Positions 10,589-19,310 of a stretch of 64,000 nucleotides of DNA are shown one piece after another. The position numbers and the translations under genes are program-made. The stretch is taken from assembly GCF_037038585.1 (NCBI RefSeq), contig NC_092560.1, positions 54,906,049 through 54,970,048 on the forward strand. Reading direction: 5' to 3'. How positions within the stretch are numbered: position 1 is the first letter of the stretch; every line of letters starts with the position of its first letter. The stretch is from Patagioenas fasciata (taxonomy: Eukaryota > Chordata > Aves > Columbiformes > Columbidae). The notes beneath the pieces were generated by a model that saw only the letters and a program-made list of their open reading frames with translations, searched no databases and was not told the origin of the DNA.

Positions 10589-10591
10589 CTA
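10514..10591 (-). promoter_or_regulatory. gag UAG stop with candidate readthrough stem-loop/pseudoknot
   Basis: Gag ends with TAG (10591-10589) and pol continues in the same frame. Ten bases after the TAG is a 6-bp stem CCTCCA (10578-10573) / TGGAGG (10566-10561) closing the 6-base loop ACCAGG (10572-10567). The loop is exactly complementary to CCTGGT at 10519-10514, 41 bases further on, so an H-type pseudoknot could form. Gammaretroviruses read through UAG using a pseudoknot at a similar distance. The stop and frame are seen; the RNA fold and function are inferred. Confidence 0.5.
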
Positions 10592-12430
10592 ATTCCTGTT
10601 TTGCACAGTCTCTGGGTGTGAATTAGAGGTTCCTTCAAGAGCATCAGAATCTCTTCTGCTCCTTTTGTAAACTGGAGCAGCCACCTTCCTAGGAGTTTTT
10701 CCTTTTATCTCACGTACTCGTTCTTGAAGTTCTGAGGTAGGCCTTCCATGCCACTTATTCATGTTTTCTCCCTGCTCATGGAGGAAGAACCACAGTGAAC
10801 CTCTTTTTGTGGGCTGTCTCTGCCCTCTCTCTCGAGATTGGAAACGCCTTCTCCTAACAGCTGAAACATAGGTTTGTGCAGGTCGTGAACAGTACGTGTC
10901 TTCTCTGAGCTCTTTGATTTCTTGCAACAGCTTTTCAAACCGGTCATCAGATTTTTCACACAGTTTCTCCACAGCGGAGACACAAGCCCGTATTGAACCA
11001 GCAAGGCTGTCCTCAAAGTACCGGAGCTGCTCAATCACTTCATTAATTTCTTGTACACCTCTAGCCGACCAGACCATTCCTGCCAATGACTTAGCATATG
11101 CAGGTGGTGCACTTTGTACAAATCTGCGCCACATAGATTTTGTACAATTGATTCTATCTAGGTCTGTCCCCTCTTGGCTGTTTGGTCCTAGATAGATGAT
11201 CTCTCGCACAGCTAATTCTCTCAGGAACTGGATACCTCTCTCCATAGTATTCCATTTCCCTAACTTGGATATACAATCTTCCTTGTAGGGAAATCTGACT
11301 TTCATAGCTGCCAGGAGTCGGGTCCAGAGAGTAGTGGCATTAGACTCTTTTGAAATTGCCCTATCAATGGTGGAATCTTTTGACAGAGATCCCAGCTGCC
11401 TGGCTTCACCACCTTCTAATTCAATTGTTTCTGCCCCATTGTCCCAGCATCGCAGCAGCCAGGTTAAAATATTCTCGCCTTCACGACGCCTAAAGTCTTT
11501 TCGCAGATCTCTCAGCTCACGTGGAGAAAAGGACCGAGTGGTGGTCACTTCATCTCCACCCTGTCCTGATGATGTCTCTTGGGTTGATGTTGGCCCTGTG
11601 CCATCACCTGCTGCACGGGTAGTCTTTCTAGTGACTTTCTTACAACCAGCAACTGATGCTGATATGGGTTCACCATCATTTGATTCATTTTCAGAGTCTG
11701 AATGACTGTCACAGTGATTGCTGTGGTTACAGCAGCAACAGTGCCCAGTGTGTGAAGAAGGGGGGGCTGCCTTGTTAGCCTTGGAGGCTGGAGAGGTAAC
11801 GTTATCTGCAGAGACCTTGGCAGAGGAGCTCTGCGGAGGAGCTGTAGCTTCAGCCTGTGAAGCCGCGGTTGGGGGGGCAGTGGCTGCAGCAGCAGCTTTG
11901 GCTGTTTTGCCTTTTCTCGAGCGGCTAGGAGTGGTTTTTGCTAAAGCTTCCGAAGACGCACCGCAAATCTCAGGACTAAAAAGAGACGCAAACCTCCTAT
12001 TGAACCTCATTTCTCTTAACAGTAACACAAACTGACACACATTCAGCAAACCAGATAACACCATCACAGTTCTATCAAAGCTCCAAGGATATTCAAAGTT
12101 CTCTAAAACATTTGCAAACTGTCCTAGCGAAAACACAAAAGTAGTCAGCCTTTTTAAAGATTCGCTTGACCAATTAGCAAATATAGAGCCATTCTGCTCT
12201 TTAATCTCTCCTGGAGGTTTTTCAAGGTAAAGCAGAAGCGAGTAGAAATTCATTAGCGGCTGCAGTATAATGAAATAAACCAGTGCCAAACCACACAGAA
12301 TCATCATGACCGCTGTCCAGTTTCTTGTTGTTACATAATGAATACTTCGATTCAGAAAGAAACACCAACACAGATATGGGATCAGCGAGCACAATGTAGA
12401 AAATAACTGATACAACTTTTGCCACAACAT
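10589..12430 (-). CDS. ERV-L Gag with N-terminal membrane-spanning region
   Basis: 613 residues, starting at the first ATG after the PBS and leader. Residues 5-26, 39-68 and 121-138 are strongly hydrophobic and look like membrane spans, which is unusual for Gag. Next come an Ala/Pro/Ser-rich linker (about 160-225), a Cys/His cluster (HTGHCCCCNHSNHC, 227-240), an acidic Ser-rich segment, and a helical capsid-like region (about 300-480) with a coiled coil near 485-512. The basic C-terminus (526-543 and 589-593, Arg-rich) resembles the nucleic-acid-binding boxes of spumavirus-type Gag. There is no CCHC knuckle. The N-terminal span could anchor particles to an internal membrane (inference). It ends in UAG, followed in frame by pol. 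No damage is visible. Confidence 0.85.
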   Translation of the reverse strand: MLWQKLYQLFSTLCSLIPYLCWCFFLNRSIHYVTTRNWTAVMMILCGLALVYFIILQPLMNFYSLLLYLEKPPGEIKEQNGSIFANWSSESLKRLTTFVFSLGQFANVLENFEYPWSFDRTVMVLSGLLNVCQFVLLLREMRFNRRFASLFSPEICGASSEALAKTTPSRSRKGKTAKAAAAATAPPTAASQAEATAPPQSSSAKVSADNVTSPASKANKAAPPSSHTGHCCCCNHSNHCDSHSDSENESNDGEPISASVAGCKKVTRKTTRAAGDGTGPTSTQETSSGQGGDEVTTTRSFSPRELRDLRKDFRRREGENILTWLLRCWDNGAETIELEGGEARQLGSLSKDSTIDRAISKESNATTLWTRLLAAMKVRFPYKEDCISKLGKWNTMERGIQFLRELAVREIIYLGPNSQEGTDLDRINCTKSMWRRFVQSAPPAYAKSLAGMVWSARGVQEINEVIEQLRYFEDSLAGSIRACVSAVEKLCEKSDDRFEKLLQEIKELREDTYCSRPAQTYVSAVRRRRFQSRERGQRQPTKRGSLWFFLHEQGENMNKWHGRPTSELQERVREIKGKTPRKVAAPVYKRSRRDSDALEGTSNSHPETVQNRN

Positions 12431-12596
12431 CTTTAAGTCAATGTAATTCCCTTTGCCTTAATACCACTAAAAAATATCCGAAGCAAACAGACGCGCGAGT
12501 ATCACAACTGTATGAGTTGGCACCGTGCCAAGAAAATTGAAAGGTACGTCAGAGCAGTAGAAAAGCCAAAAATCTCCAAATTTACCCCTTTCTCTC
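12431..12596 (-). other. ERV-L 5' leader between PBS and gag
   Basis: About 166 bases of untranslated leader downstream of the PBS. It is expected to hold the packaging signal, but no specific structure was recognised. Confidence 0.6.
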
Positions 12597-12614
12597 GCCC
12601 CACGTTGGGCGCCA
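12597..12614 (-). promoter_or_regulatory. primer-binding site, tRNA-Lys1,2 type
   Basis: Minus-strand TGGCGCCCAACGTGGGGC starts 6 bases after the end of the 5' LTR. It is the 18-base site known for tRNA-Lys1,2 priming, as used by foamy viruses and Mason-Pfizer-type viruses. It fixes the element's orientation. Confidence 0.9.
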
Positions 12615-12620
12615 ATTATC

Positions 12621-13285
12621 TGTTGAGGGTTAGGATTGCGGGGTGACAATCAAACCCTGGCAGATGTATTGTTAACCTCCTCTCCCCCCCCACTTCCCCC
12701 TTTTGCCCCTCCCTCTCCCCCCTTCCCACTCAGGACAGGCGATCGGGAGGGAAAGAAGGACAGAGAGAAGAGAGCTGGAAAAGTTAAAGATGTTTTACTA
12801 ACGCTACTAATAAGAATAGAGAAAATAATACAAAATATACAAAACCAATCTTGTAAGTCTCAGCAACTGCAGAGCCAGCACCCAAAGTCCTGGATTAGAC
12901 TCTGTAGCCAACCGGAGCTGGATTCAGTCTCTCACTAGGCCTCAGTTCGCAGGGACGACCAGCAAGGTCCTCTCCTAATGTCAGCCATGAGGAAAAAAAG
13001 GGAAAAGAGACAAAAGGGACGAGATCCTCGTGATCTCCCACTTTTATATGAAGTATTCACGTGAATGGAATGTTATACACCGTTGGTCAGTCTCTCGGTC
13101 ATCAGTTTTCTCGTTGCCCCTCTCGCGAGATGTCCATCCGTGCTTATCAATAAGTTTGCATTCCATTGCTAGGTTTAACCAAAACATGTGTCGGGTTCTC
13201 CAGGAAAATGCAGCTAATATGAAGGCTTTAGCTGACAGGCAAAAATTCGCTAAAAGAGAAACTTGTTTTTAACAAAACCAGGACA
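12621..13285 (-). repeat. 5' LTR of the ERV-L element
   Basis: 665 bp on the minus strand from TGTCCTGG (13285) to CTCAACA (12621). It is the partner of 6367-7031. It should hold the promoter, with U3 elements at its high-coordinate end and R/U5 at the low end next to the PBS. Confidence 0.93.
13041..13130 (-). promoter_or_regulatory. ERV-L U3 promoter: TCTCGCGAGA motif, CACGTG palindrome, TATA box
   Basis: In transcription order on the minus strand: the palindrome TCTCGCGAGA (13130-13121), the 12-base palindrome ATTCACGTGAAT containing an E-box (13066-13055), then TATAAAAG (13048-13041). TCTCGCGAGA is a known CpG-island promoter element bound by BANP. CACGTG is a bHLH-type site. The same three sites occur in the 3' LTR. 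The TCTCGCGAGA also survives in the older solo LTR, which suggests it matters for expression. Confidence 0.6.
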
Positions 13286-14490
13286 TAAGCCCAGATGGTG
13301 CAGCAACAGGTGACTTATCTGGGTTATGAAATTAGAGCAGGGCAGAGGACCCTGGGATAGGCTCGAAAGGAGGCTATATGTCAAACTCCAAGGCCTCAAA
13401 CTGTAAAAGAATTATGGACCTTTTTGGGCATGACACGTTGGTGTTGGTTGTGGATCTATAATTATGGACTGCTTGTCAAGCCATTGTATGTACTGACAGC
13501 TACGGACCAGAAACACCTACAATGGAACAAAGAAGCTACGTGAGCCTTTAAAGAACTTAAGAAGGCATTGATGTCAGCCCCTGCTCTCAGACTCCCAGAT
13601 GTGAGTAAACCATTTTTCCTATTCTCTCACGAGAAAGACGGAATAGCCTTGGGTGTATTGGCACAGGATCTTGGCCCATATCAGCGAGCAGTGGCCTACT
13701 TCTCCAAACAATTAGACACAACGGCAAAGGGGTGGCCTGGATGCTTGCGGGCAGTTGCTGCAGTGGTACTGAATATACAGGAGGCCCGGAAATTTACCAT
13801 GGGTCAGAAAGTGACTGCGTTAGTGTCCCACACAGTGTCTACAGTCCTAGAAGCAAAAGGGGGACATTCGCTTTCCCCACAAAGGCTTCTCAAGTACCAG
13901 GCTATCATGGTGGAACAGGATGATGTAGAAATTATTGTCACTAACATTGTCAATCCAGCTTCTTTCCTCAGTGGCAACATTGGAGAACTGGTTCATCATG
14001 ACTGTCTGGAGATCATCGAAGCAACCTACTCCAGTCAATCAGATCTAAAAGACAGTCTTATAGAAAACGCTGAAAACTGGTTTATGGATAGAAGCAGCTA
14101 TGTCCTGAAGGGTGAAATGCATGCTTGTTATGCCATAACTACTACCTGTAAAGTGATAGAATCTGGACCTTTGTCTAAAAATACTTCTGCACAAAAGGCA
14201 AAAATGATCGCCCTTACTCATGCTTTGGACTTAGCTCAAGATAAAACTGTTAATATCTATACTGACTCCAAATATGCTTTTGGGGTTGTGCATGCACACA
14301 GAGCAATTTGGAAAGAAAGGGGACTTTTGAACTCTCAAGGCAAACACATCAAGCATGCGGAGGAGATATTGAAACTACTGGAAGCAGTTCAACTTCCTAA
14401 GAAGGTGGCAATCATGCATATTAAGACACACCAGAAAGTGAGTTCAGAACTGGAGAAAGGAAATGAACTGGTGGACAGAGAGGCAAAATG
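13286..14490 (+). pseudogene. class I ERV pol, middle part (RT thumb/connection, RNase H), broken
   Basis: Continues the pol frame interrupted at 6366. The thumb and connection domains (LGYEIRAGQRTLG, LWIYNYGLLVKPLY) contain stops near 13358 and 13540. A long open frame 13568-14491 then covers the rest of the connection and RNase H. RNase H keeps a D in W-F-M-D-R-S-S (usual TDGS) and in I-Y-T-D-S-K. The catalytic Glu position reads Q-K-A-K-M, so Glu is Lys and the enzyme would be dead. The frame ends with TGA at the RNase H boundary. Confidence 0.85.
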
Positions 14491-15690
14491 AGTGGCTAAG
14501 CAAAAGGAAAAAATAGAAAGTCCCTGATGGGCAAGTCTCTTTAGAAGGTAAGCCAGAATATACTAAAGAGGATTGAAAACTCATTGCAGATTTAGAGGGA
14601 TCAAATAATAAGGAAGGGTGGGCTCACACCCCACAGGGAAAACTTATCGTTCTCTCCCATCTTGTTTGACCTTTAGTAAGGAAAGAACATAAGAAAGCAC
14701 ACTGGAGAGCAGAGACACTATATAAACATTTGATCAGGGAAATAAGAGCTAGAAATTTGTATACCACTGTAAGACAGGTGACACAACAGTGTGATCTTTG
14801 TCTCCAGACTAATCCCAAAAACATGCCCAAGCTAGAAATGGGTCGAATTGGGAAAGGAAATGGGCCTGGGCAACAATGGCAAATTGATTTTTTCAGAACT
14901 CCCAAGAAAAGGGGGGTATCAATATTTGCTGGTATTAATTGATACTTTTTCAGGTTGGCCAGAAGCATTCCCTACCAGGACAGCAAAGGCTCGGGAGGTG
15001 ACTAGAATATTAATACAGGAAATAATACCAAGGTTTGGAGTTCCAGCTGTTATATCCTCTGACAGAGGGCCACATTTTATTTCAAAAGTGACACAGCAAG
15101 TCAGTCGATACTTGGGAATAGACTGGCAACTACATACTCCTTATCACCCTCAATCCAGTGGCCAGGTAGAGAAAATTAATCACTTGATTAAACAGCAAAT
15201 TGTAAAATTGGGGCAGGAAGCTAATCTGGCTTGGCCTCAATCCTTACCTTTGGCTCTTTTGCATATACGAACAAGGCCAAGAGCAAGGGAAGGATTGAGC
15301 CCTTTTGAAATCCTGTATGGGAGGCCCTACAGTGTACAAAAAGGGATATCTGCACAGGTAGGAGATGAAGTTATGACTTCTTACATGATGGCATTAGGTA
15401 AACAACTGAACAGAATTGGGAAGCATGTGTTTGGGACTCGGGGTAGAGGTTTGGATGGACCAATAAATAACATCCAACTGGGAAATTATGTTTATGTAAA
15501 GTCTTTTGCAGAAAAAACTTTGGAATCACAGTGGGAAGGTCCGTTTCAAGTCCTTCTGACATCCTTCACCGCTATCAAGATTAGAGAACAGAATGCCTGG
15601 ATTCATCATTCTAGAGTGAAGAAAGCCTGCAAAGCACCATGGAGGGTAACCCAGGTCCAACCTGGAAAATTGTATTTTTCACGATCATAG
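14491..15690 (+). pseudogene. class I ERV integrase, broken by a frameshift
   Basis: The N-terminal zinc domain ends with C-D-L-C near 14790. The catalytic core starts in one frame (WQIDF near 14877) and shifts near 14930 into the frame open to 15690. All three acidic residues can be found: D in QIDF, D in S-S-D-R-G-P-H-F (about 15060) and E in S-G-Q-V-E-K-I-N (about 15170). The C-terminal domain ends at 15690, overlapping the env start at 15639 as in typical gammaretroviruses. Stops occur before 14730. Confidence 0.85.
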
Positions 15691-16950
15691 CCTTAGGATA
15701 TGGTTGGGATGAAAACTGGTATGTGAAGTTAACCAAAATGACAGGGAACAATTTGAATCTTTCAGACTGTTGGATATGTACAGTCCTCCCAAGAGGAATG
15801 GAACTACCAATGTTTGGTGTTCCCCATCCAGATTGAAGAAGGCAAGGGGGTGGATGGGGAAAGTGGGATGCATACCGGAGTCAAACTTGTCCTTATGGGG
15901 AGGATCTGAATGAAACTACAGGAGGAAATTTCAGATTGGTGCCTTGGAATCAAACTGAAATTATGATTTATTCTAGATGTATGAACTGCACAGATAAAAT
16001 CATTAGTTGGCAAAAACTTCCGAATTGCAGTGAATGAAGTCAGTTGCAGAGTGTAGGAACTTTTAATGTAACCAAACTAAAAGACCTAGGGTTTAATTAC
16101 AATGTAAAAAAACATTGGAAAACATAACTTCCCCTCCAAAATGGCAACAAAATGTAGCCTAGCTCCTGGGTGGTGGTGGCTTTGTGGGGACAGTCGAGCT
16201 AGGAAAAGCCTACCTGATAATTGGCAAGGCCAATGTATGGGTGGATACATATTACCTCAAGCACAGGTGTTTAATCATTCATATCCACCCCCAGGCATTG
16301 TTAGGACATTATGGAAAAAAACACGTTCAGTATCGAATAACCCTCTCATACAGAGACCCCCTGGATTTCATAGTTTTGCTAGATGGTTCCTTCCTTGGCT
16401 AGGGGTTATTGAGTTAGAAAAGGCCATAGTAAATATGTCAACCACAATGGAGAATATCGAAAATGCTACTGCAGATGCTCTTCAAGGGCTCCAGGAAGAG
16501 ATAACATCATTAAGTAAAACAGTCCAACAAAATCACTTAGTTCTAGATCTCCTGACTGCAAAAGAAGGAGGTGTATGTGTAGTGATAAATCAGAGTTGTT
16601 GTTCATATATTAACCAGGAGAAACAGGTAGAAACAGACATCCAAAAGATATGGAAACAATCTCAGACCCTCCATCAGATTACTTTAGATGAAATATCATG
16701 GGGATTTTCTGAATTATGCGAAAACCTTACTTCTTCGCTTCCAAATCTGGCTTGGTTACGTTCACTATTTGCAGCCTTAGTAGGGATATTAGTTTTGGGA
16801 ATACTGATCTGCATAATGATGAAGTGTTTCTTGTGGTGTTGCCAAACTACTGGGGACACCTATAGCAACTGGAAAAGGCATCAATTAAGGCAAAAATTAG
16901 AATCTAACAAATACTTTGAGAAAGAGTTAAACAGGGAATCATTATATTAG
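15639..16950 (+). pseudogene. class I ERV env (surface and transmembrane subunits), broken
   Basis: Env begins at ATG 15639 inside the end of integrase, with a hydrophobic signal-like stretch. The surface subunit has a C-W-I-C motif (CxxC type) near 15766, then a stop at about 15834 and several more stops and shifts up to 16140. The open stretch 16141-16950 covers the end of the surface subunit and the transmembrane subunit. The latter has a heptad-repeat region (about 16420-16560), a disulfide motif C-x6-C-C (about 16581-16607) and one membrane anchor (about 16770-16840) before a short tail. The CxxC and CX6CC pair is typical of gamma-type Env. The surface part is too damaged to make a working protein. 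Confidence 0.85.
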
Positions 16951-16979
16951 TTATAGTAAAAGAATTTACTAACTGTCTT

Positions 16980-16992
16980 GAAAAGGGGGGAA
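16980..16992 (+). promoter_or_regulatory. polypurine tract of the class I provirus
   Basis: The purine run GAAAAGGGGGGAA lies just before the 3' LTR start TGACAGAGG. It is the usual gammaretroviral arrangement. Confidence 0.8.
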
Positions 16993-16993
16993 T

Positions 16994-17656
16994 TGACAGA
17001 GGGAACTAACATTTTAAGGGTAACTAAACATATAATGGGTGCCTACTAACGAACTAACACTTTAAGGCTTAGCCACACAATAAATGCTTAGTTTAGAGCT
17101 TTATGTAAACTTATGTTAAGAAAAACAGAACCTCATCGAATGCCAAGATAAGAAGTTTTACTGCACCTAGCTGTAAACTGAGGAGACAAGATAATGAAGA
17201 TTTACAGCAAAAGGGGGCGCCAGTCTGGTTTCAATCGACTTGGCAGCTTGAGTCCCAGTCAGTTCAACATAATGAGCCAAAGGGAAAAGTCCACTGTGAC
17301 AAAGCTGAAGGAGCCTTCTTCCAAAGACTTCCAAAGACCCCTCCTCAAGACCACCAGATGGCACTGCGCAGGCGCAACAGGGCGGGGTCAAGGCGGAGAC
17401 TATGGAAATTATTACCTGGGACTCATTTTAATAAGAAGCGGGGAAAGGTCATGAATATGTATAGGCATTCCTGGGGTCATTAAGAATATGTAACACCTTA
17501 CTGTATTTAAATACACCTCATATTGTTAGAATGCGCGTATGAGTGGTGGAACAATCCCCCTTGCACCAAATGTCGAAATAAACATACCTGCTTTATAACT
17601 TTGTGAGTTGTAAAGTTTTACGACTTTATAGGTTGTAAAGTTGTTTCTGCGCGTCA
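16994..17656 (+). repeat. 3' LTR of the plus-strand class I provirus
   Basis: About 663 bp bounded by the inverted ends TGAC and GTCA. It carries a TATA-like TATTTAAATAC (about 17502), a polyadenylation signal AATAAA (17577-17582) and a T-rich U5. Two imperfect copies of GAACTAACATTTTAAGG lie near its start. No close match to the region upstream of gag (3090-3682) was seen by eye. Confidence 0.75.
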
Positions 17657-17883
17657 CACCTTCAATCCACACACCCGCTTTTTCCCCATCCTGCACCCCC
17701 CCAGCTCCCTCTTGCACCCGCCTACAACCAACACCACACTCAGCGCAGCACCAACTCACACCCAGTCCCAAATGTGGCCTGAAGGCCCCTGCATCCAGAC
17801 CAGCCCCAAGCCTCACAGCCTGCACCCAGCTGCACGATCCCCCTGAGCACCCCACAATGCTGCATGAGCACCCTACACTCAGT

Positions 17884-18180
17884 CTGGGTGTCAGCAAAAC
17901 CTGGCAAAAGCCCTGGGGCTCTCAAGAAGACAGCAAGGTCTTTGAGGGCCATGGCAAAGCCTGGCCCTAGCAGTGACACAATCTGGAATGACCAGAGCCC
18001 TGTCTGGACATAGGCAGAGATTGATGACATCCCCGGGTCAGTCTGGAGAGAAGCAGGGCCCTTTGGGCATTGACAAATCTGGCAAAAGCTGTCAGACTCT
18101 CTGGAAGGCAGAAGAGCCCCACGTGGGCATTGTCAATGCCTGTCAAGAGCTGTCAGAGGCTCTGGAAGGAAGCAGGGCAT
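17884..18180. repeat. diverged tandem repeat, unit about 59 bp
   Basis: Successive blocks share the pattern AGCAGGGCC ... GGCATTGACAA.. CTGGCAAAAGCTGTCAGA.. CTCTGGAAGG. The clearest two neighbours are at about 18051-18110 and 18111-18170, with weaker units to the left. This is a minisatellite between two ERVs. It is GC-rich compared with its surroundings and has no coding evidence. Confidence 0.6.
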
Positions 18181-18238
18181 CTCCACTGATGCAGCAATAG
18201 TAGCCCTCAACGAAAAACGATAAGGTAGTGCATTTTTC

Positions 18239-18661
18239 TGTAGCAAATGAGGCACGGACTCTCAATAAGGTGCAATGAGAGACCTTTATTACAAACTCAG
18301 GCTTGCATTTATACTTGCTAGGATGCTTGCTCAAGCATTTGCTAGTTTGCTGGTTAGTCATTACGTAAGTGATGTATTTTGTGTTCCCACCAAAGCTAAC
18401 TGCCATAAACACATTTTTTGTCTATCACAAGCTGTTCCTCTGTCCTTGATTTACCAGTCTTATATCAATCTCTCTGTTCTTCATTTATCAGTCCCATATC
18501 AATCTCTCTGTTCTTGATATATCAGTCCTGTATCAATCTCTCTGTTCTTGACGTATCACATAGCATACAGTCCTTGCTTCTTGTATTTTTCCACCAATGC
18601 TTGTTCTCACTCAGTCAACTCTTGTAGTTTCTCACAGGTCCAATGTCAGAATACTTCCACA
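18239..18661 (-). repeat. 3' LTR of the mosaic ERV, with expanded internal repeat
   Basis: 423 bp on the minus strand from TGTGGAAG (18661) to GCTACA (18239). It has a TATA box (minus strand TATAAAT, near 18307-18313) and a polyadenylation signal AATAAA (18290-18285). Three to four copies of a 34-bp unit (CTCTCTGTTCTTGATATATC and so on) lie at about 18435-18555. The 5' LTR has only about 1.5 copies, which explains most of its shorter length. Confidence 0.8.
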
Positions 18662-19310
18662 TCTCCCCCCTCTTTGTTTAATAATTGTATAGCCATAGCA
18701 AAATGTAATTGTATAGTCATTACATGATTGAAACTTTTTTTCAATCATACCTTGCACACAGAATAAGACACATGGTATACAAATCAGAATAAGTAGCAAG
18801 ACTCCACAAATAAATATTCTAAGCACCAGGTTAAAGAAAGGCCATGTTTTGAAGTTCCTTGTGGCACCAATAACTGTTACAGAATCAACTGTTACAGAGT
18901 CATAACTTAATTTTCCCTGCACAGTGTTTAACGGAGAACAATGAGCTCCTGTGTCAAGTAAGAATTCTATTTCCCAGTTCTTCAAGTCAGGATCTATATT
19001 AGTATATTTTTGAGCAGTCTCTTTAAGACTATTTAAAAACTCAGTGGGAGATTCCTTACGATCTTGTTTAGTTTCAAAAAGTTTTAGTGTATTTATTACT
19101 TTAGGTACAGCGTGTCTAATCCTGTGTAAAATCCACTGTCAATACTGATTCAGGCTGTCCCTAAATATAAGGATATTAGGATCCCACCCTGGATCTGCCA
19201 AGGTGCAATTTTGATCTAACGTTCCCTGTACTTTCCCTGTCAATATGTGTTCTTGAATAAATCTTTTACTAGTTTCAGTTTCTTTCCCTGATCATCCTTT
19301 TCAAGGGGAA
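18662..19310 (-). pseudogene. class I-like ERV fragment: capsid fused to protease fused to a membrane anchor
   Basis: Minus-strand reading gives a capsid stretch with a major-homology-like segment (ESPTEFLNSLKETAQKYT, near 19050-19000). It joins directly to a protease start L-L-D-T-G-A-H (about 18970) and V-I-G-A-T. This is followed without a break by a hydrophobic span (about 18840-18760) that resembles an Env C-terminal anchor. A purine tract AAAGAGGGGGGAGA (18675-18662) then abuts the LTR. A normal provirus would have nucleocapsid between capsid and protease, and RT to Env between protease and anchor. At least two internal deletions are therefore implied. Stops are present upstream. Non-functional. 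Confidence 0.6.

Larger units (their letters stand above)
6367..13285 (-). mobile_element. full-length class III (ERV-L/spuma-like) endogenous retrovirus, apparently intact
   Basis: A 6919-bp provirus on the minus strand, layout 5' LTR (12621-13285), PBS, gag, pol, polypurine tract, 3' LTR (6367-7031). No env and no dUTPase are present. By my alignment the LTRs have equal length (665 bp) and 5 substitutions. The flanks are AAAGC (6362-6366) and TAAGC (13286-13290), a 5-bp target duplication with one mismatch. Gag and Pol frames are open throughout. Class III assignment rests on the Pol sequence type, the tRNA-Lys1,2 PBS, Arg-rich boxes instead of a CCHC knuckle in Gag, and the 5-bp target duplication shared with the related solo LTR. 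Low LTR divergence means recent insertion, and the element may still be active. Confidence 0.92.

Noticed and set aside
10896-12035. Plus-strand Ser-rich and Ala-rich frames
   Set aside because: Antisense shadows of ERV-L gag, with low-complexity composition inherited from the Ala/Ser linker.
12636-12938. 100-residue proline-rich frame also present at 6370-6684 and, inverted, at 2238-2456
   Set aside because: It comes from the C-rich part of the LTR in the antisense direction, and the repeat copies explain its recurrence.
17526-17970. Long Cys/Gly-rich and Pro-rich frames on both strands
   Set aside because: They span the LTR end and C-rich flanking sequence, with composition-driven openness and no motif.
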